Source: JANMAT01 sp031359995 (GTDB taxonomy: Bacteria > Actinomycetota > Acidimicrobiia > Acidimicrobiales > Ilumatobacteraceae). From it: a stretch of DNA of 64,000 nucleotides. Each line of letters opens with the position of its first letter. Position 1 is the stretch's first letter. Location of the stretch: positions 16,990 through 80,989 of the forward strand of contig JANMAT010000133.1 of assembly GCA_031359995.1 (NCBI GenBank), read 5' to 3'. The notes below the pieces were generated by a model that saw nothing but the letters and a program-made list of their open reading frames with translations, was not told the DNA's origin and ran no database searches. Below are positions 15,920 to 24,681 of the stretch, one piece after another. The translations under genes and the position numbers were made by a program.

Positions 15920-17044
15920 ATGGGACCGCTCGCAGGGCTGCGCATCGTCGAGCTCTTCTGCATCGGGCCGGGCCCGTTCGCCGGCATGCTCCTGTCGGAC
16001 ATGGGCGCCGACGTCGTGCTCGTGGACCGACCCGACGAACCCGACCTCGGCTACCCCGACCACCCGTACCGCTTCCTCTACCGCAACCGCCGCTCGGTGC
16101 GGGTCGACCTGAAGACGCCCGAGGGCGTCGAGGCGGTGCTGTCGCTCGTCGAGCGGGCCGACGGTCTCGTCGAGGGCTTCCGCCCCGGTGTGGCCGAACG
16201 GCTCGGCCTCGGGCCCGACGTGTGCCTGGCCCGCAACCCGAAGCTCGTGTACGGCCGCATGACGGGCTACGGGCAGACGGGCCCGCTGGCCAACCGCGCC
16301 GGCTTCGACCTGAACTACCTGTCGCTCACCGGCGCGCTGTGGGCCATCGGCGAGGCCGACCGCCCTCCGGTGCCGCCACTGATCCTGGCTGGTGACTTCG
16401 GTGGCGGCGGCGCCTTCCTGGCCCTCGGCATGGTGGCGGCGTTGTGGGAAGCGGCCCGCTCGGGGCAGGGGCAGGTGGTCGATGCCGCCATCGTCGACGG
16501 CGCCATGAACCTGATGGCCTACGTCTACGGCAACCTGCAGGGCGGCACCTGGGCCCACGAGCGCCAGGCCAACCTGATCGACGGGGGCGACTGGCGCTAT
16601 GCCGTGTACCGGTGCGCCGACGAGCGGTTCGTGTCGCTGGCGTTGCTGCAGGGCAAGTTCCTGCGCACGTTCCTCACCAAGGCCAAGGTGGCTGTGCCGG
16701 CCGAGCTGGGCGACCCGAACGACCGCACCAACTGGCCGGCGCTCCGCTCGTGGATGGCCGGCGTGATCGCGGCGCGCCCGCGCCACGAATGGGTCGCCCT
16801 GTTCGATGGTGACGACGACTGCGTGCAGCCCGTGCTCGACCTGCACGAGGCACCGGCCCATCCGCACCACATCGCCCGCGACTCGTTCGTCGACGTGGAC
16901 GGCACCACGCAACCGGCGCCCGCCCCGCGGTTCAGTCGCACCCCGTCGCAGGTCGTGCGGCGCAGCCCCTACCCCGGCGAGGGCGGCGCCGAGGCCCTGC
17001 GGGACTGGGGCCTGGGCGACGACGAGATCGCCCGGTTCACGTAG
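15920..17044 (+). CDS. Alpha-methylacyl-CoA racemase-like family III CoA-transferase, catalytic His replaced by Phe
   Basis: A 374-residue CaiB/BaiF-fold protein closest to the AMACR/MCR branch: GPGPFAGMLLSDMGADVVLV, NYLSLTGALWAIG and LAGDFGGGG. In human AMACR and mycobacterial MCR the racemase pair is His122/126 (in GHDINY) and Asp152/156 (in DFxGGG). Here the Asp is kept (Asp159) but the His position reads GFDLNY with Phe129 (codon TTC). One-base or two-base racemisation is therefore doubtful, and another CoA-ester reaction is possible. It lies 13 bp after the SDR gene. Confidence 0.8.
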   Translation: MGPLAGLRIVELFCIGPGPFAGMLLSDMGADVVLVDRPDEPDLGYPDHPYRFLYRNRRSVRVDLKTPEGVEAVLSLVERADGLVEGFRPGVAERLGLGPDVCLARNPKLVYGRMTGYGQTGPLANRAGFDLNYLSLTGALWAIGEADRPPVPPLILAGDFGGGGAFLALGMVAALWEAARSGQGQVVDAAIVDGAMNLMAYVYGNLQGGTWAHERQANLIDGGDWRYAVYRCADERFVSLALLQGKFLRTFLTKAKVAVPAELGDPNDRTNWPALRSWMAGVIAARPRHEWVALFDGDDDCVQPVLDLHEAPAHPHHIARDSFVDVDGTTQPAPAPRFSRTPSQVVRRSPYPGEGGAEALRDWGLGDDEIARFT

Positions 17045-17109
17045 CGGGCGCTTCCGGGTAGCCGTCGCGCAGTGCGCGGAGCACGGCGGCGAACTCGGCC
17101 ACCGCGCGT

Positions 17110-17994
17110 TCAGTTCTGCAGCGGCAACGCGTGCTCGGCGAGCCAGTCGAGCTCGGCGTCCCAGCCGTCGGGCAGCGACATCGGCCGCAGCACGAACTTC
17201 GAGATGCCCTCGTCGAGATGACGATGCAGCAGGGCCACGACCTCGGTCCCGCCGATGGGCAGGATGTCGACCCGCTCAGCGTCGGTCTGGCGCAGCGTCG
17301 CGCTGACGACGTCGTCGGGCAGAGCGACGCGCGAGTACGGGATGCTCATGCCGAAGTGGTCGTCGTCGATGGTGCGACCGACCGATGCCGCCGTGGCCTG
17401 GATGGCCCGACGGTTCGCTCCGGCCTCGGTGGGCGTGGCGCGCGATCCGAGCCAGCCGTCGGCGTGAGTGCCCGCGCTGTGCAGCGCCTTGGGTCCGTTG
17501 CCCCCGAGCCAGATCTCGAGCGGCTCCTGCACCGGCTGCGGCCGTACGGTGATCTCCTGGTAGCTCCAACCGGCCAGCTCGGCGGAGACCGGCTCGCCCG
17601 CCCACCACGTCCGGCACAGCTCGATCACCTCCTCGAGCCGGCGAAGGCGGTCGACCCCGGCCACGCCGAGGGCGGCGCGCTCACGCGGCGACCCGATGCC
17701 GGGCATGAACGCCAGGAGCAGCCGACCACCGGTGAGACGGTCGAGGTGGGCGAGCTCCTTGGCCAGATGCAGCGGATTGCGGCCGGGCACGACCACGTTG
17801 GTGCCGAGCTTGAGCCGCGTCGTGTGGGCCGACGCGATGGCGAGGGCCAGCATCGGCTCCACCGCCGACGTCATCGGCGTGTCCGACAACCAGACGGTGT
17901 CGAAGCGGCGGCGCTCGAGTCCGTCGATGAAGGCGGCGAGCTGATCCCGGTCGGCCGGCGTGTTCGTGCTGGCGACAGCGACGCGGATCTTCAT
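17110..17994 (-). CDS. LLM-class (probably F420-dependent) oxidoreductase
   Basis: A 294-residue luciferase-fold protein. TVWLSDTPMTSAVEPMLALA, LGTNVVVPGRNP and GGRLLLAFMPGIGS are family segments, and IWLGGNGPKALHSAGTHADGW is the usual C-terminal part. The short length (about 290) and the lack of the NtaA insertions point to the F420-dependent subgroup. It is convergent with the CoA-transferase gene. Confidence 0.82.
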   Translation of the reverse strand: MKIRVAVASTNTPADRDQLAAFIDGLERRRFDTVWLSDTPMTSAVEPMLALAIASAHTTRLKLGTNVVVPGRNPLHLAKELAHLDRLTGGRLLLAFMPGIGSPRERAALGVAGVDRLRRLEEVIELCRTWWAGEPVSAELAGWSYQEITVRPQPVQEPLEIWLGGNGPKALHSAGTHADGWLGSRATPTEAGANRRAIQATAASVGRTIDDDHFGMSIPYSRVALPDDVVSATLRQTDAERVDILPIGGTEVVALLHRHLDEGISKFVLRPMSLPDGWDAELDWLAEHALPLQN

Positions 17995-18033
17995 GGCGCG
18001 GACCCTAGCGCCGGGCCTTCGCCGATGGCCGGG

Positions 18034-18792
18034 TCAGGCGGTTCCGCGCACCGCCCAGGCGCGTGCCGTCACGGTGAACGGGGCCGGCGGGAGCAACGCA
18101 CGGCACAACTCGCGCAGCTGATCCCGCCGGTCGGCGTCGAGGCCGGCCACGTGCGCACCCGCGGGGCCCACGCCGTAGGTGAACGGCTCCCACCAGTCCT
18201 CGAACGTCGGATGTCCTGTGGCGACCGAGAGCTCGCCGTCTTCGACCTCGCGCAGCCCCGCGGCCCGCATGAGCTCTCCGAGGTGACCCTCGCGGGCGCC
18301 GGCCAGACCGGCCTCGCCCACGACCGTGGGATCGATCTCGTGCACCGCCGCCCAGAACGTGCTCAACGGGCCGGTGCCCTGGTCGAAGTCCCACACGCAC
18401 GCGGCCACCACACCGCCCGGCCGCGTCACGCGTCGCATCTCGCGCAGACCGGCCAGGGGGTCGCGCATGAAGTGGACGACCAGTTGGGCGAGCGCGGCGT
18501 CGAACGCTCCGTCGTCGAAGGGAAGCTCCTCGGCGGTGCCGAGGCGGATGTCGACCTCCGGCAGGCGCGCCTGCGCCGCCGCCACGAACGAGGGCGACGG
18601 GTCGACGGCCGCGACACGCCCCGGCCCGACACGCGCCGCCAGCTTGGCGGTGAGCGCACCGGGCCCACACCCGACGTCGACCACGCACTGGCCGGCCCCG
18701 ACCCCGCCGAGATCGGCGAGGAGGGGCGCCAAGGGCACCGAGTACCGGCCCATGAAACGGTCGTAGGCGTCGGCCCCGACGAGGAAGCTCAC
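18034..18792 (-). CDS. SAM-dependent methyltransferase
   Basis: A 252-residue class I methyltransferase. Motif I is VVDVGCGPGALT at about residues 37-48, the acidic end of beta-2 is in VAAVDPSPSFV, and the post-motif segment is TRPGGVVAACVWDF. The GTG start overlaps the stop of the upstream NodS-like methyltransferase (GTGA), so the two methyltransferases are coupled. Substrate unknown. Confidence 0.82.
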   Translation of the reverse strand: MSFLVGADAYDRFMGRYSVPLAPLLADLGGVGAGQCVVDVGCGPGALTAKLAARVGPGRVAAVDPSPSFVAAAQARLPEVDIRLGTAEELPFDDGAFDAALAQLVVHFMRDPLAGLREMRRVTRPGGVVAACVWDFDQGTGPLSTFWAAVHEIDPTVVGEAGLAGAREGHLGELMRAAGLREVEDGELSVATGHPTFEDWWEPFTYGVGPAGAHVAGLDADRRDQLRELCRALLPPAPFTVTARAWAVRGTA

Positions 18793-19397
18793 AGGGCGAC
18801 GCTAGGCGATGGGCCCCGGCGCTCGTACCGCCCGATCAGGTAGCCGCGTCGGCGCTCGGCTTCCTCGCGCCGCAGCCCAGGGGTGCCGTCGAGCAGATCG
18901 TGCACCTCGTCACCGCTGATGACGTGGTCGTCGGAGACCCCCGTCCAGTGCGCGGCGACGAGCACCCCACCGTCGGCCATCCGATCCCGCAGTCGTGCCA
19001 GCACGGCAGCGAGCCCCGCCGGCGAGAAGTAGTAGCCGATCTCGCTGAGGACGACGAGGTCGACCGCGGCAGCGGGCATGAGATCGGGAAGACGCCCCTG
19101 GTGCACCTCGACCTGCGGGAGGTGGGCGCAACGTCGCCTGGCTCGCCTCGCCGCCGCCTCGGAGAGGTCGGTGGCGAGCAGGTGGCCGCACGACGGCGCC
19201 AGCATCTCGGTGAGCACGCCGACGGAGCAACCCGGCTCGAAGGCACGCTGGTAGGACCGGTCACCGATGAGGCCCACGATCTCGCGGTAGCGGGCGAGCT
19301 CGTAGGCGTCGGTGGCGAACGACCACGGGTCGGCGTTCGATTCGTAGACCGACTCGAAGAAGGCACGACTCGTGGTGTCGTGCGTGCGCTCGCCCAT
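18789..19397 (-). CDS. NodS-like SAM-dependent methyltransferase
   Basis: A 202-residue protein. The N-terminus FFESVYESNADPWSFATDAY and RYREIVGLIGD are characteristic of NodS/SAM-methyltransferases found beside PIG-L deacetylases, glycosyltransferases and acyl-CoA dehydrogenases. Motif I is AFEPGCSVGVLTE. It is divergent from the glycosyltransferase/acyl-CoA dehydrogenase pair. The PIG-L deacetylase that usually completes this cluster is not visible in the window. It may modify a glycolipid or a small sugar conjugate; that is inference. Confidence 0.8.
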   Translation of the reverse strand: MGERTHDTTSRAFFESVYESNADPWSFATDAYELARYREIVGLIGDRSYQRAFEPGCSVGVLTEMLAPSCGHLLATDLSEAAARRARRRCAHLPQVEVHQGRLPDLMPAAAVDLVVLSEIGYYFSPAGLAAVLARLRDRMADGGVLVAAHWTGVSDDHVISGDEVHDLLDGTPGLRREEAERRRGYLIGRYERRGPSPSVAL

Positions 19398-19516
19398 GCG
19401 TCGAACGTTCCCGGATCGCCGGTGCGTCAACCGCGATGACCACGTCCGGGTGATCCGCGTTTGGCGAACGCCGAGCATCGGGTACGGAGCGGCCGTCCGT
19501 CCGAGAGGTCCCCCAC

Positions 19517-20254
19517 ATGGTCGACAACCGCCTGCCCGCCTCCCCGCTGCGCCACGTCCTGGTGGTCGTACCGGCGTACGACGAATCGCTGCTGGTGGCC
19601 GACGCCATCGGGGCCATCACAACGGCCCGTGCGCGCCTGCCGGATGACGTCACCAGCAGTCTGGTGGTGGTGGCCGACGGTTGCACCGACACGACTGCGA
19701 CCATCGCCACCAGCCTCCGGTGCGGCCCGGGGGACCTCGTGCTCGAGACCGCTCCGAGTGGCGTCGGCGCCGCCCGGCGCCTCGGCACCGCGGCAGGGCT
19801 GGCCGCCGTGCCGGTGCCATCGGGCGCGGTGTGGATCGCCAGCACCGACGCCGACACCGTGGTGCCGCCCGACTGGCTGGTGACCCAACTCGACCACGCC
19901 CGCCGCGGTGCGGTGGCGCTGGCCGGCACCGTCGAGCTCGCCGACGACGAGCCCCACGACGCTTTGGGCGCGGCGGTGGCGCACCGCTTCCGCTCGCGCT
20001 ACGTCGTCGGCGGCCCCGCTCACACGCACGTCCACGGCGCCAACCTGGGCATGCGGGCCGACGCCTACGAGCGCGCCGGCGGGTGGCGGGCGCTGCTCAC
20101 CGCTGAGGATCACGACCTGTGGCGTCGTCTCCGTCGGCTGGGCTCCACGGTCTCCACCACCGCGCTGCCGGTGACCACCAGCGCGCGGCGCACCGGCCGG
20201 GCGCCGATGGGTTTCGCCGTCGGTCTGGCCCAGCTGGCCGAGGCCGTGGCATGA
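19517..20254 (+). CDS. Family 2 glycosyltransferase
   Basis: A 245-residue GT-A protein. HVLVVVPAYDESLLV is the N-terminal nucleotide-binding strand, followed by VVVADGCTDTT, the DxD region WIASTDADTVVPPDWL, and a C-terminal TAEDHDLWRRL (acceptor-side ED). No membrane helix is evident, so it is probably cytoplasmic or peripheral. The stop overlaps the acyl-CoA dehydrogenase-like gene (ATGA). Associated with the divergent NodS-like methyltransferase. Confidence 0.85.
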   Translation: MVDNRLPASPLRHVLVVVPAYDESLLVADAIGAITTARARLPDDVTSSLVVVADGCTDTTATIATSLRCGPGDLVLETAPSGVGAARRLGTAAGLAAVPVPSGAVWIASTDADTVVPPDWLVTQLDHARRGAVALAGTVELADDEPHDALGAAVAHRFRSRYVVGGPAHTHVHGANLGMRADAYERAGGWRALLTAEDHDLWRRLRRLGSTVSTTALPVTTSARRTGRAPMGFAVGLAQLAEAVA

Positions 20255-21222
20255 CGGTGAGCGGGGTGGCCGCATCGGTGCGCCACCTGGCCGCGTCGGG
20301 CTCGCTCGACCTGCCCCGCCCCGGCGGCGGTCGCACGGCCGAGCGCCACCGGCAGCTGCTCGAGCTGACCCGGCACCACCCAGTCTCGGTCGGGCGGTTG
20401 GCCGAGGCCCACACCGACGCCACGGCCATCCTGGCCGAGGCCGGTCGCCGTCCCGACCCGGACGCGCTCTACGGGGTGTGGGCGTCGCAGGCGCCCGGTG
20501 AGGGGGTCGTCGTCGACCTCGCCGATCACACGTTGCGCGGTACCGCATCGTTCTGCTCCGGTGTGGGCCTGCTCGACCGGGCCTTGCTCACCGTGACCGA
20601 CGAAGGCCGCGAGCAGTGGTTGGTGGACGTCGGCGTGAGCGCCGCACCGACCGTGCGATGGTCGACGGCGGCGTGGTCGACGCCGGCGCTGCACGACACG
20701 CTGACCGGGTCGATCACCTTCGACGGTCATGCCCTGGGCGGTGACGCGGTCATCGGGCCGCCGCGGTGGTACCTGGAGCGAGCCGGCTTCTGGCCCGGTG
20801 CCTGTGGTCCCGCGGCCTGCTGGGCCGGCGGGGCCCTCGGCCTGGTCGACGCGGCCGGGCGCTACGTCGGCGACGACCGCCACCGCCAGGAGGCACTCGG
20901 CACCATGCGGGCCCAGGCGTGGGGCCTGCGCGCCCTGCTGGCGCGCGCCGGCGACGAGATCGACGCGCACCGATGTGACCCGGCGGGCACACGGCACCGC
21001 GTCCTGGCGCTGCGCCTGCTGGTGGAGCGGGCATGCGCCGACGTGCTCGACCGCTTCGGCCAGAGCTTCGGGCCCCGCCCGTTCGTGACCGATGCCGAGG
21101 TGGCCCAGCGGTTCTCCGACGTGCACCTGTACCTGCGTCAGCAGCACGGTCAGCGCGACCTCGCCGACCTGGGCACGGCGCCGCCGTTCGAAGATGCGGC
21201 GACCGAGGTCGTCGCCCGCTGA
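20251..21222 (+). CDS. Acyl-CoA dehydrogenase-like protein
   Basis: A 323-residue divergent member of the ACAD-like family found beside glycosyltransferase and NodS-like methyltransferase genes. Support: helical N-terminus, a middle beta part (VDLADHTLRGTASFCSGVGL), and a C-terminal helical bundle (VLALRLLVERACADVLDRF). The canonical FAD-binding segments are poorly preserved, so flavin chemistry is uncertain. ATGA overlap with the glycosyltransferase. Confidence 0.7.
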   Translation: MTVSGVAASVRHLAASGSLDLPRPGGGRTAERHRQLLELTRHHPVSVGRLAEAHTDATAILAEAGRRPDPDALYGVWASQAPGEGVVVDLADHTLRGTASFCSGVGLLDRALLTVTDEGREQWLVDVGVSAAPTVRWSTAAWSTPALHDTLTGSITFDGHALGGDAVIGPPRWYLERAGFWPGACGPAACWAGGALGLVDAAGRYVGDDRHRQEALGTMRAQAWGLRALLARAGDEIDAHRCDPAGTRHRVLALRLLVERACADVLDRFGQSFGPRPFVTDAEVAQRFSDVHLYLRQQHGQRDLADLGTAPPFEDAATEVVAR

Positions 21223-21231
21223 ACCGGCCCG

Positions 21232-22188
21232 TCAGTCCTTGCGGGCGCGGGCGCGCCGACGGCCTTCGTGCATCGCCACCACGCGCGGAACCGGGATGGC
21301 CCGACCTTCGTCGACCAGCACGCCGGGCACCGCCTGCGGCGCCGGCATCGACGCGGCCCACGGGTCGCGCCCTTGGAGCAGGGCGGGCGCGGTCAGGATC
21401 GTGAAGTCGCGGGGGTCGGCGCGATCGAGGTCGTCCCAGGCGAGCGGGAACGACACCGGCACACCGGGGCGGGCCCGGGGGCTGTAGGCCGCCACCACGG
21501 TGGCGCCGCCGACGCGCGTGGCATCCACGAACACCTTGCCGGCCCGGTCGTCCTTGATGAACGCCGTGGTCGCCACGGACGGGTCGAGGCGCTCCACCCG
21601 CACCGCCAGGGCCCGCAGCGCGGCGGCCACGTCCTCGGGCGGGGTGACGTCGTCGATGGGCACGAACACGTGCACACCCTTCGCGCCGCTGGTCTTGAGG
21701 GCGCCGGCGAGACCGACTTCGGCCAACGCCTGGCGCACCAGGTGGGCCACGGTCACGACCGCCGCGAACGGTGCGCCCTCCGGCGGGTCGAGGTCGAGCA
21801 CGAGGTGGGTGATGCGATCGGGGCGGTCGGCCCGCACGAGTGCGGGGTGGTACTCGACGGCGCGCTGGTTGGCGAACCACAGCAGCGAGCGGCGATCGTC
21901 GCACAACGCGTAGGCGACGGTGCGCTTTGACGACTCGGCCCACCGCGACACCGTGCGCAACCACTCGGGAGCGCTCGACGGCACGTTCTTCTGCATGAAC
22001 GGCGCCTGCTTCGGCCGCGCCCGGATCACCGAGAGGGGCCGACCCTGCAGCACCGCCACGATGCGGTCACTGACCGCGTCGAGGTAGTCGACGAGGTCAC
22101 CCTTGGTCGCGCCGGCACCGTCGAACAGCGGCTGGTCCAGGTTGGTGAGCACCACACCCTCACGCGTGTCGTCGTCCACGGCGCGCAC
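21232..22188 (-). CDS. LigD-type primase-polymerase domain protein
   Basis: A 318-residue archaeo-eukaryotic primase-like polymerase as in LigD and its stand-alone actinobacterial paralogues. Segments include KGDLVDYLDAVSDRIV, RPKQAPFMQKN, the metal-binding HLVLDLDPPEG (Asp132 and Asp134) and TSGAKGVHVFVPI. GTG start at 22188, chosen because the upstream frame overlaps the divergent pcs gene. Such polymerases fill gaps in non-homologous end joining; no Ku or ligase gene is nearby, so this is a stand-alone PolDom. Confidence 0.85.
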   Translation of the reverse strand: MRAVDDDTREGVVLTNLDQPLFDGAGATKGDLVDYLDAVSDRIVAVLQGRPLSVIRARPKQAPFMQKNVPSSAPEWLRTVSRWAESSKRTVAYALCDDRRSLLWFANQRAVEYHPALVRADRPDRITHLVLDLDPPEGAPFAAVVTVAHLVRQALAEVGLAGALKTSGAKGVHVFVPIDDVTPPEDVAAALRALAVRVERLDPSVATTAFIKDDRAGKVFVDATRVGGATVVAAYSPRARPGVPVSFPLAWDDLDRADPRDFTILTAPALLQGRDPWAASMPAPQAVPGVLVDEGRAIPVPRVVAMHEGRRRARARKD

Positions 22189-22240
22189 GCTACCGGCTGC
22201 GGATTTGTTCGAGGCGGCGTCGAGCGGGTACCACGCTGGA

Positions 22241-22981
22241 GTGATCACCGACCCCGTGTACTCCCGTCGCCACCGCAACGCGGCCTGGGCGGTGCACTCG
22301 CTGACCGCCTCGGGGGTGATCGTCGGCTACGTCGGGCTGAACTCGGTGATCGAAGGTCACGCCCGCGCCGCCATGCTGTGGCTGGTGGCGGCGCTGGTGC
22401 TCGACGGCATAGACGGGCCGATCGCCCGCAAGCTCGACGTGCGCAGGCGCACGCCCGAGTTCGACGGCAACGCACTCGACCTGATCATCGACTACTTCAC
22501 GTGCACCATCGTGCCGGTGGCCTTCCTGTACCGCTTCGACGTGCTGCCCGAGGTGGTCGGCGGGCCCACCGGGTTCGCCATCCTGTTCATCAGCGCGTTG
22601 TGGATGGCGCGCCGCGACCAGGAGACGGCCGACGGCTGGTTCCGCGGCTTCCCGGCCGAGTGGAACATGATCATCCCGACGCTCTACCTGCTGCGCACCC
22701 CCGAGGGCGTCAACCTGGTCGTGTGCCTGCTGTTCTGCGCCCTCACGCTCGGCCGAGTCGAGTTCCCCCACCCGGTGTCGGTACGGGAGCGTCGGCCGGT
22801 GTCGCTCGCCTTCCTGTCGGCCTGGTTGGGATCGATGGTCGCGTTGGCCATCGCCCAACGGACGATCGGGTGGCTTCGGGTCGTGCTCGCCGTGGCGCCC
22901 GTCTGGATGGCGTACCAGGTGATCGCCCGGCTCGCCGGGCGACGTTCGCGCCACGACGCCGACGTGTCGCTGCCCCTGTGA
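22241..22981 (+). CDS. pcs: Phosphatidylcholine synthase
   Basis: A 246-residue membrane protein of the CDP-alcohol phosphatidyltransferase family. The motif DGIDGPIAR followed by FDGNALDLIID gives Asp55, Asp58, Arg63, Gly76, Asp80 and Asp84 with the wider spacing of Pcs. HSLTASGVIVGYVGL at the N-terminus and FPAEWNMIIPTLYLL are Pcs-like. It condenses choline with CDP-diacylglycerol to make phosphatidylcholine. About seven helices. The GTG start at 22241 leaves a 52-bp divergent gap with the LigD-type gene. Confidence 0.82.
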   Translation: MITDPVYSRRHRNAAWAVHSLTASGVIVGYVGLNSVIEGHARAAMLWLVAALVLDGIDGPIARKLDVRRRTPEFDGNALDLIIDYFTCTIVPVAFLYRFDVLPEVVGGPTGFAILFISALWMARRDQETADGWFRGFPAEWNMIIPTLYLLRTPEGVNLVVCLLFCALTLGRVEFPHPVSVRERRPVSLAFLSAWLGSMVALAIAQRTIGWLRVVLAVAPVWMAYQVIARLAGRRSRHDADVSLPL

Positions 22982-23002
22982 CGCCGAGGTGACCGCCGCC
23001 GT

Positions 23003-24103
23003 TCAGAGGCGCGCCTCGTAGACGATGTTGAACGGCGTCTCCGTGGCCCGACGGAAGTGCGCGTACCCGGCCTCCGCGAACACCGCCCGCATGCCGGCCT
23101 CGCCACACTGTGCACCGAGGCCCCGCCCGACCGGCTGTGACAGCGAGTTCGGCGTACACAGGAACGTGGATGCGTGGTAGAAGAGCGCGGCCGCGGGGTT
23201 GGTGTGGTTCTCGACGCGCCCGTCGAGGGCGAACGGCTCCACCAGCAGCACGGTGCCGCCGGGTGCCAGCTTGGTGGCGGCGTGGCGGGCGATGCCGACC
23301 GGATCGCCCATGTCGTGCAGGCAGTCGAAGAAGCAGATGAGGTCGAACTCGCCGTCGAAGGAGACCGCGTCGGCGACCTCGTAGTGCACCCGATCGGTCA
23401 GACCCTGTTCGGCCGCGATGGGGCGCGCCGCCTCGATCGATGCCTCGTGGTAGTCGAACCCGCTGACGCTCGCGAGCGGATAGGCGTTGGCCATCACCAC
23501 CGACGAGTGCCCGAAGCCGCAGCCGACGTCGGCGATCCGGCCGCCGCGCTCCGTCAGCTTCTGCTCGACGCCGTCGAGTGCGGGAATCCACGACGCCACC
23601 AGGTTCGTGCGGTAGCCCGGCCGGAAGAACCGCGCCGTGCCGAGGAACAGGCTGGGGTGCTGCTCACTCCAGGGGAAGCCGCCATCGCCGATGAACGCAT
23701 CGGTCATGCGGTCGAGGCCCTGGTACATGGCCTCCACGACCGAGGTGCCGCCGGCGAGGAACGCCGGCGAGTCCTCGTTGGCGAGGACCAGCGCGTGCTC
23801 GTCGGACAGCCGGTACTGGTCACCCGCGGCGTCGTAGGTGATGAGCCCGGCCGCGGTCTGCCCGTCGAGCCACTCGCGTACGAGGCGGCGGTTCGTACGG
23901 GTGCGCCCGGCCAGCTCATCGGCCGAGATGCCACCGAACCCGGCCATGGCGCGATACAGCCCGAGGCGTTCACCGAGGTTGATGCCGGCGATCACGGCGG
24001 CGCCGGTCATGTAGCCCACGACGGCGCCCACCGCCGCGTTCACTGCATCCATGTCGATGGCGTCCACCGATGCCGGTCCGCGCACTTCCGTCTGCTCGGC
24101 CAT
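23003..24103 (-). CDS. Class I SAM-dependent methyltransferase with N-terminal winged-helix region
   Basis: A 366-residue protein. The N-terminal 100 residues resemble the dimerisation/winged-helix part of small-molecule O-methyltransferase-like proteins (GISADELAGRTRTNRRLVRE). The C-terminal Rossmann domain has RIADVGCGFGHSSVVMANAY as motif I. The GYHAS- and FDCLHDMGDP-type segments are common in S-adenosylmethionine enzymes of actinobacteria. ATG 24103 is preceded by GGGAGG. Substrate unknown. Confidence 0.8.
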   Translation of the reverse strand: MAEQTEVRGPASVDAIDMDAVNAAVGAVVGYMTGAAVIAGINLGERLGLYRAMAGFGGISADELAGRTRTNRRLVREWLDGQTAAGLITYDAAGDQYRLSDEHALVLANEDSPAFLAGGTSVVEAMYQGLDRMTDAFIGDGGFPWSEQHPSLFLGTARFFRPGYRTNLVASWIPALDGVEQKLTERGGRIADVGCGFGHSSVVMANAYPLASVSGFDYHEASIEAARPIAAEQGLTDRVHYEVADAVSFDGEFDLICFFDCLHDMGDPVGIARHAATKLAPGGTVLLVEPFALDGRVENHTNPAAALFYHASTFLCTPNSLSQPVGRGLGAQCGEAGMRAVFAEAGYAHFRRATETPFNIVYEARL

Positions 24104-24251
24104 GCCAAGCCTCCCGGTCTCCTCGTCGTCGAGTGTGGTCGACCAGACCATCGGTCGGCGCCGGTCGAGCCGCGACCGGCCCCCACCGGTCCCCGCGATC
24201 GCCCGGCCCGTCGGGCCCGATGGCGATGTTCGTCCACCCCGATAGCACGCA

Positions 24252-24269
24252 CGTCACCCACATGTGACG
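24252..24269. promoter_or_regulatory. Short inverted repeat in a 357-bp divergent intergenic region
   Basis: CGTCAC (24252-24257) and GTGACG (24264-24269) form a 6-bp perfect inverted repeat with a 6-nt spacer, midway between the divergent methyltransferase and dodecin genes. It may be an operator. The remaining gap (24104-24460) shows no gene. Confidence 0.3.
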
Positions 24270-24460
24270 CGCACGCCAACTATGAGTCGCGACAGGGCGC
24301 GTGTCAAGGGTTGCGCCAGCGGTGGTGGGCCCGAGCGGACACGTGCACGATGCCCCGTTGACCCCGCCGGGGCGCCGCTCTACATTCCCTCTGCCGGCAG
24401 GGTCTGATCGAGGATCACGGCGGGCTCGTGCCGAGCATGCACACGCGAACCGGGGGCAGG

Positions 24461-24673
24461 ATGAGCAGCGTCTACAACGTCATCGAACTGATCGGCACGA
24501 GCACCGACTCGTGGGAGCAGGCGGCCAACAACGCCATAAAGGAGGCGGCGATGACCCTGCGCGACCTGCGGGTGGCCGAGGTGGTGGAGCAGGACGTCGT
24601 CATCGAGAACGGCGCCATCAGCCTGTTCCGCACCAAGGTGCGGCTGTCGTTCAAGCACGAAGCCGCGGACTGA
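24461..24673 (+). CDS. Dodecin-family protein with altered flavin-site residues
   Basis: A 70-residue protein of the dodecin fold: VYNVIELIGTSTDSWEQAA, TLRDLRVAEVVEQDV and SLFRTKVRLSF match the beta-alpha-beta-beta pattern. Dodecins form 12-mer shells that bind flavins between paired tryptophans and stabilising glutamines. Here the Trp position (W36 in the Halobacterium protein) is Val38 and the Gln position is Arg57, so classical flavin stacking is unlikely. A strong GGGGGCAGG ribosome site precedes the ATG. The dodecin-Usp fusion follows 8 bp later. Confidence 0.82.
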   Translation: MSSVYNVIELIGTSTDSWEQAANNAIKEAAMTLRDLRVAEVVEQDVVIENGAISLFRTKVRLSFKHEAAD

Positions 24674-24681
24674 ACACCGCT

